Below the pieces are notes generated by a model that did not search any database, was not told the origin of the DNA, and saw only the letters and a program-made list of their open reading frames with translations. From NCBI RefSeq assembly GCF_036763085.1, contig NZ_JBAIYU010000022.1, positions 46,836 to 110,835 on the forward strand: 64,000 nt of DNA. Reading direction: 5' to 3'. Each line of letters begins with the position of its first letter. The first letter of the stretch is position 1. Positions 24,983 to 33,009 of the stretch are shown one piece after another. The DNA comes from JBAIYU01 sp036763085. GTDB taxonomy: Bacteria > Bacillota > Negativicutes > DSM-1736 > Dendrosporobacteraceae. Position numbers and translations under genes: made by a program.

Positions 24983-25753
24983 GTGATTTTATGCTCGCCA
25001 ACACCAATATCTATTATTAAAGCAGCTATGCTGGCTGAAATACATAATGATTTACCTTGCCTGAAAGGCGATCAAGAAAGTCTAGGATTATTTATGTTCA
25101 CCAGCGAACTCGATGCTGATAATACTACTCTGCCAGTGCTAATTGAAAAATTAAATAATACTTGTGGTCTAAATGCAAATTGGCTTCTAAGTAACCCTGG
25201 TAAAATATTAACACAACTAATTAGTGCGAATTTACGCTATCAATCAAATGATAAAACTGCTGTAATTTTTGCTGCAATCGAACAAGCCATACGCTATGGA
25301 CATGTTTTTTGCTTTACTGGTGCCGGAGACATTAGTAAGCTGTTTAGAGACCGTTCGAAAGCAGTCTCACACGAAATCCATAGAATGCTCGGATTTGTTC
25401 GCTTTCGGCCTGCTGCTAACAATACGCTAATTGCTCAACCCAAACTATTTCATAATACTGCCGATATTATTTTACGAAGGTTTGCACTGCGTTACCCTAA
25501 TACTCGTCTTGTTATTGTGCTGGATGATCAGGCTCTGGTTTTAGATAATAACATCCTTTCTTTGGTGCCTTCCGCTGAGTTTTCTCCATATCTTCTTGCC
25601 AGCGACACCTTTAGCAAGACTTGGGAAACCTATTATCAAGCACAGTATCTAGCTACACGCAAAAATATTCACTTGGCGGAGCGGGCAATTCCAAAAAAAT
25701 ACTGGAGTTGGTTAAACGAAGGCCAGTATTCACAAAAGGAAAGTTCCTCATGA
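24983..25753 (+). CDS. TIGR03915/DUF4130 family putative DNA repair protein
   Basis: A protein of about 256 residues. I choose the GTG at 24983 because GAGGTG (24971-24976) is its SD; the in-frame GTG at 24974 overlaps that SD. The central KAVSHEIHRMLGFVRFRP, then RRFALRYPNTRLVIVLDDQ and the C-terminal PKKYWSWLNEG match the DUF4130 family. That family is usually paired with a radical-SAM protein of DNA modification/repair and is sometimes fused to UdgX-type uracil-DNA glycosylases. The radical-SAM partner is not in this window. The LexA-like boxes upstream fit a DNA-damage role. Biochemical activity is unknown. Confidence 0.7.
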   Translation: MILCSPTPISIIKAAMLAEIHNDLPCLKGDQESLGLFMFTSELDADNTTLPVLIEKLNNTCGLNANWLLSNPGKILTQLISANLRYQSNDKTAVIFAAIEQAIRYGHVFCFTGAGDISKLFRDRSKAVSHEIHRMLGFVRFRPAANNTLIAQPKLFHNTADIILRRFALRYPNTRLVIVLDDQALVLDNNILSLVPSAEFSPYLLASDTFSKTWETYYQAQYLATRKNIHLAERAIPKKYWSWLNEGQYSQKESSS

Positions 25754-25772
25754 AGCAAATGCATGATATAAG

Positions 25773-25822
25773 ATAACCTAAAGAAGATTTGTGATAGCAA
25801 ATTATCTTTAGGTTATTTTTTA
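25773..25822 (+). terminator. Terminator of the DUF4130 gene
   Basis: ATAACCTAAAGA (25773-25784) pairs with TCTTTAGGTTAT (25805-25816) and runs into TTTTTTA on the plus strand. Confidence 0.85.
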
Positions 25823-25886
25823 CTATTTTCTCTTAAGAGTTAAGCATTTATAATAACGATATATCAAATCTTTACGAGGTGCCTTA

Positions 25887-26672
25887 ATGAAGAGAACTTT
25901 GCCCCAATACTATTTCAGCCGTTTAATGCGTGCGATTGTCGAATTTGATTTAATTTCTGAAGGAGACAAGATACTGATTGGTCTGTCTGGCGGAAAAGAT
26001 AGCATATTTCTAACATATGCTTTATCAATCTTACGTAAATATTCACCACGTAATTTTGAAATCGCAGCTATCACCCTAGATCCAATGTTCACAGAGGGTT
26101 TTGATACTCAACCCATCGCTGATTTTTGTGACAGTCTCGACATTCCTTATTATACTCGTCAAGTTAATGTCGCCGGGGCAATCGAAAATAATGGCGGTAA
26201 AGATCCCTGCTTTACATGCTCATTTTTTCGCCGCGGTACCATAAATAACTTTGCCATTGAGCATGGTTTTAATAAAATCGCTTATGCACACCATAATGAC
26301 GATGCCGTGGAAACCTTTTTTATGAGTCTAATGTACTCCGGTCAGCTTAAGACATTTTTGCCAAAAACATATCTTGACCGGACAAATTTAACAGTCATTC
26401 GTCCACTAATTTACTTTCGCGAAGATGAAATACGGGCAGCCATAAATATTCACGGTTTTACCCCTCTCCCAAGTCCTTGTCCACTTGATGGTAAGACAAA
26501 ACGCCAAGAAGTAAAAGAAACAATTCGTAATTTACAGACCACCAACAAAGCTCTATATAAACATCTAGCTGCGGCAATGCGTCAAAGCGCGGTTATCGAA
26601 TTATGGCCGGATGAACCTGCACGTGAAGAGTTAAAAGTTCAATACCTAAACTACATGAAAAAGCCTAATTGA
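25887..26672 (+). CDS. TtcA-family tRNA 2-thiolation protein
   Basis: A 261-residue adenine-nucleotide alpha-hydrolase with GAGGTG before the ATG. The PP-loop is GLSGGKDSIF near residue 33. DPCFTCSFFRR supplies two Cys and SPCPLDGKT a third, the [4Fe-4S] ligand set of TtcA-type enzymes. YAHHNDDAVETFFM is the conserved HxxDD segment. Relatives activate a tRNA base with ATP and insert sulfur, as in s2C32. Firmicute paralogues may have other substrates, so I do not assign ttcA outright. Confidence 0.8.
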   Translation: MKRTLPQYYFSRLMRAIVEFDLISEGDKILIGLSGGKDSIFLTYALSILRKYSPRNFEIAAITLDPMFTEGFDTQPIADFCDSLDIPYYTRQVNVAGAIENNGGKDPCFTCSFFRRGTINNFAIEHGFNKIAYAHHNDDAVETFFMSLMYSGQLKTFLPKTYLDRTNLTVIRPLIYFREDEIRAAINIHGFTPLPSPCPLDGKTKRQEVKETIRNLQTTNKALYKHLAAAMRQSAVIELWPDEPAREELKVQYLNYMKKPN

Positions 26673-26685
26673 ATCTTAGCTAAAA

Positions 26686-26722
26686 AACTCCTGAAAAGCA
26701 TCTAGCCTTTCAGGAGTTTTTA
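26686..26722. terminator. Bidirectional terminator between TtcA-like and ptsH genes
   Basis: AACTCCTGAAA (26686-26696) pairs with TTTCAGGAGTT (26708-26718). There are T runs on the plus side and A-rich sequence (T on the minus strand) on the other, which serves both convergent genes. Confidence 0.88.
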
Positions 26723-26729
26723 TTTATTC

Positions 26730-26993
26730 TTATTCGCCGAAATTGCTCTCTAGCAGTTTAGATAAAGCTTCAACAGCTTCACGCTCATCTGAACCGTCCG
26801 CAGAGATTGTTATCTCTGTTCCTTGGCCGATTCCAAGTGCCAATACTTTTAAAATAGATTTAGCATCAACAGCTTTTTCATCTTTTTGTATTGTTACGCG
26901 GGATTGAAACTTTGAAGCGGCTTGTGTAAATAAGGTTGCTGGTCTTGCATGAAGTCCTGTTTTATTATTTATTAAAACTTTAGCAGAATACAT
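26730..26993 (-). CDS. ptsH: Phosphocarrier protein HPr
   Basis: An 87-residue PTS phosphocarrier. It accepts phosphate from enzyme I on the His of TGLHARPA (residue ~15) and passes it to EIIA domains. The regulatory serine region AKSILKVLALG (Ser about 46) is present, so HPr kinase/CcpA signalling is possible. It has the active His, which separates it from the Crh paralogue. It is the last gene of the long PTS operon, 16 bp after ptsI; the usual Firmicute order ptsH-ptsI is reversed here. Confidence 0.96.
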   Translation of the reverse strand: MYSAKVLINNKTGLHARPATLFTQAASKFQSRVTIQKDEKAVDAKSILKVLALGIGQGTEITISADGSDEREAVEALSKLLESNFGE

Positions 26994-27009
26994 TTCTACT
27001 CCCCCTAAC

Positions 27010-28740
27010 TTAATTTAAACCTAGATCTTTTAAAACTTGAGCCGAATACTGCATAATTTCTTCAGGAGTATCCATTGTCATCACAACATCTGCAACTTCC
27101 TTAGCCTTTTCGTAAGAAACGGCTCTTATGATTTCTTTCACTGTTAACATAGTAGCTGCATTCGTACTGAATTTCTCTAGTCCCAATCCCAATAAAACGA
27201 TTATCGCGAGTGGGTCACCCGCCATTTCACCGCATAAACCGGTTACTTTGCCATGCTTATTTGAAACCTCAATTACCTGCTTTATAAGTCGCAGCACCGC
27301 AGGGTGAAGGGGCTGATAAAGATGACTTATATTTTCGTTAATCCTGTCAACTGCTAGTGTATATTGGCATAAATCATTTGTTCCAATACTAAAAAAGTCT
27401 ACTTCTTTACTGATAATATCTGCTGTAACAGCGGCAGAGGGAATCTCAACCATAATCCCAATCTTTAAGTTTTCGTCAAACCTTATTCCTTCGTCGCGAA
27501 GTTCCTGTTTAGACTGTTCCAGAATAACTTTGGCTTCACGAACTTCACTAATTCCCGAAATCATCGGAAACATAATCCAAATCTGTCCGAATGCGCTTGC
27601 TCTTAAGATAGCCCTGAGCTGAGTTTTAAAAATATCGGGACGTGATAAACTTATCCGAATTGCCCGCCAGCCTAAAAATGGGTTTGTTTCCTTCGGTAGC
27701 GTAAAGCATTTTGCGCTTTTATCGCCGCCAATATCCAACGTTCTAATAATTACGGGCTTACCCATGAATTTTTCAGCTACAATTTTATATGCTTCATACT
27801 GTTCATCTTCACTAGGCAGCTGGGCATGTTCCATATAAAGAAATTCCGTTCTATATAAGCCTATCCCCTGCGCTCCTTTTTCAATAGCGATATCCGCATC
27901 CTGCGGAGTACCAATGTTGGCCATTAATGTTACTAGTTTTCCATCAGTCGTTTGTGCGGGAATACTGATGAGTTTTTTCAATTCCTCCTGGCGAGTTACG
28001 TACTGCGCCAGCTTTTCCTTATATTCAGCTAATAAATCCAGACTAGGATTAACTATTACTTTACCTGTCGATCCATCAACAATGACCAGCTGGCCATCTT
28101 TTATATTATTTGTACTATTTTTTAATCCCATAACTGCTGGTATCTCTAAAGTCCTAGCTAAAATCGCAGCATGTGATGTTTTGCCACCTGCATTAACAAT
28201 AAAACCTTTAACATGCCGCCTATCAATCGTCATAGTATCGGATGGCGTCAAATCTTCAGCAATGATGATATTCTCACCAGAAAGATGATCAAGGCGTTTA
28301 GGAGCAATTCCTAGCACATTCCTTATTAATCTCTCACCAACGTCGCGGATGTCGGCAGACCGTTCACGCATATACTCGTCTTCCATATTGGAAAACAAGC
28401 TAACATATTGAGCAATAACTTGCTCTGCGGCATAAGCGGCAGCATATCTATTTGAACTAATTAATTCTTCAATCTCTTCAATTAAAGTAGGATCGCTAAC
28501 TATTTCTAAATGTGCAGCAAATACCTGCGCCTCTTTTTCGCCTACTTCAGTCAGCGCTTTATCCTTAATTATTTCAATTTGAAGTTTAGTAAGATCAACA
28601 GCCAGCTTTAACTTATCCTTCTCTTTGGTAATGCAATCAACGGTAATTGGTTCTTTATCAATAATAAACTCTTCCTGACGATAAATATACGCTTTTCCTA
28701 TTGCAATGCCGTTAGAGCCGGAAATTCCTTGATATTCCAA
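27010..28740 (-). CDS. ptsI: PTS enzyme I (phosphoenolpyruvate-protein phosphotransferase)
   Basis: A 576-residue protein, full length. It starts at TTG, with GGGGGTG seven bases upstream. It autophosphorylates from PEP on the His of GGKTSHAAILARTLEIPAV and transfers to HPr. The C-terminal PEP-binding barrel contains GIGLYRTEFLYM and FFSIGTNDLCQYTLAVDR, and the active-site Cys motif LCGEMAGDP. It lies 26 bp after the dehydrogenase gene, which places a general PTS component within a sugar-specific operon. Confidence 0.96.
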   Translation of the reverse strand: MEYQGISGSNGIAIGKAYIYRQEEFIIDKEPITVDCITKEKDKLKLAVDLTKLQIEIIKDKALTEVGEKEAQVFAAHLEIVSDPTLIEEIEELISSNRYAAAYAAEQVIAQYVSLFSNMEDEYMRERSADIRDVGERLIRNVLGIAPKRLDHLSGENIIIAEDLTPSDTMTIDRRHVKGFIVNAGGKTSHAAILARTLEIPAVMGLKNSTNNIKDGQLVIVDGSTGKVIVNPSLDLLAEYKEKLAQYVTRQEELKKLISIPAQTTDGKLVTLMANIGTPQDADIAIEKGAQGIGLYRTEFLYMEHAQLPSEDEQYEAYKIVAEKFMGKPVIIRTLDIGGDKSAKCFTLPKETNPFLGWRAIRISLSRPDIFKTQLRAILRASAFGQIWIMFPMISGISEVREAKVILEQSKQELRDEGIRFDENLKIGIMVEIPSAAVTADIISKEVDFFSIGTNDLCQYTLAVDRINENISHLYQPLHPAVLRLIKQVIEVSNKHGKVTGLCGEMAGDPLAIIVLLGLGLEKFSTNAATMLTVKEIIRAVSYEKAKEVADVVMTMDTPEEIMQYSAQVLKDLGLN

Positions 28741-28766
28741 AATATCACCCCCATTCGAAATGCAGC

Positions 28767-30026
28767 TTATTTGCCCCAGTTCTGTAATAAATATTTCTCG
28801 GCCTCAGCATTCCATAAGCCCTTATTTCTGTTTGTTATCTCGGCAAGTTTGGCAAAGTATGGATTAAACTTTCCCTTATCTGCAAAGTCGGCTATCGCTG
28901 TTAGTTCCATATCTATGCCAGTATAAATAAGTTTCTTACCAGCAGGTTCATCAGGTAGCCTAAGTGTAGCTTCCGCTGCACTATCAAGACCGCCTACATG
29001 GGTAACCATTACTGCAGGATTGATTCTTCCCTGTTCAGTAAGACGCAAGGATTCAATCATATCACTTGTATTACCGCCAGTTGTTCCTACAATATGCGTC
29101 GAGCCGTAATGAACATTGTAAAAGTTGCATTCAGCTGAAAAGTTAATATCAGTTGGTCCAGCAAAGAAATTCAAACATCCATCTCTGCCAAGAATTTTAT
29201 CGCCTTGTTCCACGACCGCTTTTATTGGTGCATATACATAAACATCATCAAAGCCCTTGCCGTCAGTCAGTCCCCGTAAATACTTCACTGGATCACTCAT
29301 ATCTTTGGTATTGACATATATTAAATCAATCCCTTTTTCTTTGGCTTCGCTAACGCTAAAAATCGCACTTGCTCTTGTAAGTCGACCTTCATCTATATCT
29401 GTAACAACAATCAGGCCTGGTCTTATATCACCATTTAGAGCATAATCAATTGCTCCCAGTCCCATAGGCCCAGCACCAGCCAATATAGCTAGCTTGCCAC
29501 CTTCAACAATACCCATTTTATGTTCATAGCTGCCCATACTAGTATGGTAATTGGCATGGTACGCTCCAATAATACACGACATAGGTTCTGCTAGTGAAGC
29601 TTCATAGTAAGCTTCACCATCATATTTTAGCAGGCAGCCTAACTCCATTACCTCTTGAGGCATTATCGTATAGGTTGCAGCTCCACCACAGTATTGATAA
29701 GAATAACCAGGTGAATCCATACTGCCCTTATAATTAAGGGCAGGCTGCATGGCAAACTTTTCACCTTCTTTAAATTGATGCTGCCATTTTGATCCGACCT
29801 TTACTATATTGCCAGCCATCTCGTGCCCGATAATTATTGGCTTGTCAGCAACATCATTCGGAACTCTTTTGTGATCCGGCCCAAGAATTGCCGCTTTATA
29901 ACTTGACATACAAATACTATCTGATATAACTTGCACTAAAATTTCATCATCATTAATCTCCGGGAGTTCAAACTCTTCCAGTCGAAGATCCTTCTTTCCA
30001 TATAGCCTTACCGCTCTTGTTTTCAT
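28767..30026 (-). CDS. Zinc-dependent sugar-phosphate dehydrogenase (sorbose-1-phosphate reductase-like)
   Basis: A 419-residue medium-chain zinc dehydrogenase, longer than the usual ~350. GHEMAGNIVKVGSKW is the zinc-dehydrogenase signature. AILAGAGPMGLGAIDYAL is the NAD(P)-binding Rossmann motif and is followed by VVTDIDEGRL. Length and C-terminus fit the L-sorbose-1-phosphate reductase group, which interconverts a ketose-1-phosphate and a hexitol-phosphate. In this mannitol-type operon it probably takes the place of MtlD, oxidising the PTS product (inference). Two hairpins separate it from the upstream kinase gene. Confidence 0.8.
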   Translation of the reverse strand: MKTRAVRLYGKKDLRLEEFELPEINDDEILVQVISDSICMSSYKAAILGPDHKRVPNDVADKPIIIGHEMAGNIVKVGSKWQHQFKEGEKFAMQPALNYKGSMDSPGYSYQYCGGAATYTIMPQEVMELGCLLKYDGEAYYEASLAEPMSCIIGAYHANYHTSMGSYEHKMGIVEGGKLAILAGAGPMGLGAIDYALNGDIRPGLIVVTDIDEGRLTRASAIFSVSEAKEKGIDLIYVNTKDMSDPVKYLRGLTDGKGFDDVYVYAPIKAVVEQGDKILGRDGCLNFFAGPTDINFSAECNFYNVHYGSTHIVGTTGGNTSDMIESLRLTEQGRINPAVMVTHVGGLDSAAEATLRLPDEPAGKKLIYTGIDMELTAIADFADKGKFNPYFAKLAEITNRNKGLWNAEAEKYLLQNWGK

Positions 30027-30062
30027 ACGCTACCATCCTATCGCTATTTATTAATCAAGTGA

Positions 30063-30122
30063 GACTTGGTTCAGGTGGAGTTAACTTTGCCCTACGGGTA
30101 GAACTCCACCTGAACCTTAGTC
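30063..30122. repeat. Hairpin element 1: constant loop, 15-bp stem
   Basis: GGTTCAGGTGGAGTT (30068-30082) and AACTCCACCTGAACC (30102-30116) are perfect complements. The 19-nt loop contains TGCCCTACGGGTA. GACTT precedes the left arm and TTAGTC follows the right arm. There is no U-tract on either strand. Confidence 0.75.
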
Positions 30123-30126
30123 GAAC

Positions 30127-30190
30127 TTATCCAGGGACTTAGCCGCTCTCCTGTGCCCTTTGGGTATAGAGCGGCTTGGTCATTGGATAA
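30127..30190. repeat. Hairpin element 2: same loop type, different stem
   Basis: AGCCGCTCT (30141-30149) and AGAGCGGCT (30168-30176) pair, with imperfect extension to TTATCCA...TGGATAA, so the structure overlaps the kinase stop codon. The loop holds TGCCCTTTGGGTA. GACTT precedes the left arm and GGTC follows the right, as in element 1. The stem sequence is unrelated to that of element 1. Confidence 0.7.
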
Positions 30191-31115
30191 ACTCCCAAGT
30201 AACTTGTTTTTCTAATTGCATAATTGTCTCTAACGTACTTGGCTCAGTGCCTGAAGTCATGACATTCGCCGTACCGCAGGCTACTGCAAGCTTTATAGTA
30301 TCTTCAAAACTATATCCTTGATCAATCGAATATGCCAAAGCTGCTACCATGGCATCGCCAGCACCAACCGTACTTTTTACTTCTACCTTAAGACCATGGG
30401 CTAAAACATAGCAATCCTTTTTGATAAATAGTGCTCCTTTTTCCCCCATAGAAATTACTACATTTTCAACTTTATATTTATTGATGATCTCAACAGCTAT
30501 TTCAATTGCATCCTCGATAGTGTTAATTTTTTTATTAAATAATCTTTCTAATTCATGGATATTGGGTTTAATCATGTATGGACTAGCTTCAAGAGCCAAC
30601 TTTAATAGATCACCATCAGCATCTAGTATTGTTTTGGCCCCTTTTTCTTTTGCGCTAGCTATCCATTGACGGTAAACCTCATTAGGTACATTACTAGGAA
30701 CACTTCCGGAAAAAACTACGACTGATTTATCATCAATACCACTTAATAACTTATTTTTTACAGATTCTAGATCATCCATTAAAATATCTGGACCAGCTTC
30801 ATTAATATCTGTATTTGTTTTATTTACTGGATCAATTATCTTAATGTTTGTTCTTGTCTCTCCTGATATAGAAACAAAATCTTGTTCAATATTGACAGCA
30901 TTAAGATAGTCCTGAATAAACCTTCCAGCATTCCCGGCAGCTATCCCGATAGCTTTACTTTTTCCGTTTAAAGTTAAAATAGTCTTGGATACATTTATGC
31001 CTTTTCCGCCTGCGTCAAGTCTTGTAGATGATATTCTATTCACGCTGTTAATGCGGAAGTCATTTATAACTATTGTCTTATCAATTGCCGGGTTTAACGT
31101 AACGGTAATTATCAT
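30180..31115 (-). CDS. fruK: PfkB-family sugar-phosphate kinase, 1-phosphofructokinase type
   Basis: A 311-residue ribokinase-fold enzyme. TVTLNPAIDKTI at the N-terminus, RLDAGGKGINVSKTI near residue 35 and KSTVGAGDAMVAALAYS near 250, with the catalytic Asp, are the FruK/LacC signatures. It phosphorylates fructose-1-phosphate, tagatose-6-phosphate or a similar substrate to a bisphosphate. In this operon it probably acts on the ketose-phosphate made by the dehydrogenase. A mannitol route through fructose-6-phosphate would not need a 1-phosphofructokinase, so specificity is open. It follows the IICBA gene by 23 bp. Confidence 0.82.
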   Translation of the reverse strand: MIITVTLNPAIDKTIVINDFRINSVNRISSTRLDAGGKGINVSKTILTLNGKSKAIGIAAGNAGRFIQDYLNAVNIEQDFVSISGETRTNIKIIDPVNKTNTDINEAGPDILMDDLESVKNKLLSGIDDKSVVVFSGSVPSNVPNEVYRQWIASAKEKGAKTILDADGDLLKLALEASPYMIKPNIHELERLFNKKINTIEDAIEIAVEIINKYKVENVVISMGEKGALFIKKDCYVLAHGLKVEVKSTVGAGDAMVAALAYSIDQGYSFEDTIKLAVACGTANVMTSGTEPSTLETIMQLEKQVTWEFIQ

Positions 31116-31138
31116 CTCTCTCCCCCGTAGCTACTTTT

Positions 31139-33007
31139 TTAGATAAATAGACCGTATATATATTCAACATCATTTGTTTTTCGAAGCTCTTCAGTGATAT
31201 CCTCATCTTCACCATCTATGACTGTAGCAATGTTAGACAGGATACCTAAATGTTCATTTCCAACTCCAGCAATTCCAACAATTAAATAAGCTTTTTCCTC
31301 GCCAAAATCAATACCGTCAGGGAATTGTAATACGACCATTCCAGACTTTTTAATTTCATCTTTTGATTTTCCTACTCCATGTGGTATGGCAATGCCTTTT
31401 CCGATATATGTGCTTAAATCTTTTTCCCTTTCGAGCATTGCTTCTATATAATCTTCATTTACATACCCGCTTTGATAAAGTAATTGCCCTGCCATCCTCA
31501 CAGCCTCATATTTATCGACGCTTTTTAATCCTAACTTTATGTTTGCTCTTCTAAGGATGGCATTATCCGCTGCATTTTGGACTTCAGGCAGCTTTGTTGG
31601 CTCCAAGTCAGCAGGTCTCTCAAAACGCCCTCTTAAGATTTCAAAAGCAGGATTATCCATAAAGTCTTTAACAAATATATGTTCAGCATTTACAGCAGTC
31701 CGCCTTACCCTATCAGCTAAGTTTTCATGACTAATAACAACCTGAGCATCTGACGGAATATCCTCAATAGCAGAGTTTACTACCTCTACATTAATCCCTG
31801 CCTTCTTAAATTTTGTTCTTAGGTTAGCAGCTCCCATAGCACTTGAACCCATTCCGGCATCACAAGCGAATACTATCTTGGTAATGCGAGTCTTAACTTG
31901 CACACCTTTTAACTCTCTTACCTTTTCTTTAGCATCTTCTAATTCCGTTTCGTCAATCTTATCATTAGCTCTTTTAACAAACACTGAAGCTACCAAGAAG
32001 CTTACAACCGTTGATACAAGTACTCCAGCTAATACACCTAAGTATCCTCCTTTAGGTGTCATGGCTAAGAGAGCAAATATACTGCCAGGTGATGGTGTTG
32101 CAACAAGTCCTGCTTTGAAGATTGTAAAGGTCAATACGCCGCTTGCTCCACCACAGATTACTGCAATTAAGAGCATAGGATTCATCAGTACATATGGGAA
32201 ATAAATTTCATGAATTCCGCCTAAAAAGTGAATAATTACTGCTCCTGGTGCCGACTGTTTAATCATACCCTTGGAGAATACCCAGTAAGCCAAGAGAATA
32301 CCAAGCCCAGGACCTGGATTTGTTTCCAGCAGGAAGCATATAGACTGACCTAATTCTTTTGCCTGCTGTATACCGATTGGGCCTAGCACTCCATGATTAA
32401 TCGCATTATTTAAAAAGAGAATTTTGCCTGGTTCGATAAAGAGTGATGTCAAGGGAAGAATACCAGCATTTACAATTGCCTCTACACCGTTTTTCAGCAT
32501 ATTATTTAGAGCTAATACGATCGGACCTATAGATGTATAACCTAAAAGAGCGACAGCTGCCCCAATAATTCCTGCAGAAAAGTTATTTACTAGCATCTCA
32601 AAGCCAGTTGGAATCTTGCCTTCAATCCACTCATCAAAATGCTTAATTACAAATCCACCTAGCGGTCCCATAATCATAGCACCAATAAACATTGGAATGT
32701 CTACCCCAACTACTACACCCATTGTTGCTATGGCGCCAAGTACGCCTCCTCTTGTGCCGCCAATTGCCTTACCTCCGGTATAGCCGATTAAAAGCGGGAG
32801 CAAGTATACGATCATTGGTCCTACAAGTTTACTAAGATACGCATTTGGTATCCAGCCAGTAGGGATGAATAATGCTGTTATAAGTCCCCATGCAATAAAT
32901 GCACCTATATTTGGCATAACCATGCCACTGAGAAATCTGCCGAATTTTTGCACCTTTTCAGTATTACTAGGTAAATAAGTATTTACGACCGTTTTTTCTA
33001 CCTTCAT
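31139..33007 (-). CDS. mtlA: PTS mannitol-type transporter EIICBA
   Basis: A 622-residue protein. I choose the ATG at 33007, with GGGGGG six bases upstream and 2 nt after the mtlR stop. The IIC membrane domain (~10-345) includes the GIHEIYFPY substrate motif. The IIB domain has the phosphocysteine in FACDAGMGSSAMG near 390. The IIA domain (~475-620) has IPHGVGKSKD with its active His. It transports and phosphorylates a hexitol, most likely mannitol to mannitol-1-phosphate. Its IIC part is almost identical to that of 35260-36660, but the IIB parts diverge after the active Cys. Its IIA domain probably serves both transporters. Confidence 0.92.
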   Translation of the reverse strand: MKVEKTVVNTYLPSNTEKVQKFGRFLSGMVMPNIGAFIAWGLITALFIPTGWIPNAYLSKLVGPMIVYLLPLLIGYTGGKAIGGTRGGVLGAIATMGVVVGVDIPMFIGAMIMGPLGGFVIKHFDEWIEGKIPTGFEMLVNNFSAGIIGAAVALLGYTSIGPIVLALNNMLKNGVEAIVNAGILPLTSLFIEPGKILFLNNAINHGVLGPIGIQQAKELGQSICFLLETNPGPGLGILLAYWVFSKGMIKQSAPGAVIIHFLGGIHEIYFPYVLMNPMLLIAVICGGASGVLTFTIFKAGLVATPSPGSIFALLAMTPKGGYLGVLAGVLVSTVVSFLVASVFVKRANDKIDETELEDAKEKVRELKGVQVKTRITKIVFACDAGMGSSAMGAANLRTKFKKAGINVEVVNSAIEDIPSDAQVVISHENLADRVRRTAVNAEHIFVKDFMDNPAFEILRGRFERPADLEPTKLPEVQNAADNAILRRANIKLGLKSVDKYEAVRMAGQLLYQSGYVNEDYIEAMLEREKDLSTYIGKGIAIPHGVGKSKDEIKKSGMVVLQFPDGIDFGEEKAYLIVGIAGVGNEHLGILSNIATVIDGEDEDITEELRKTNDVEYIYGLFI

Positions 33008-33009
33008 TG

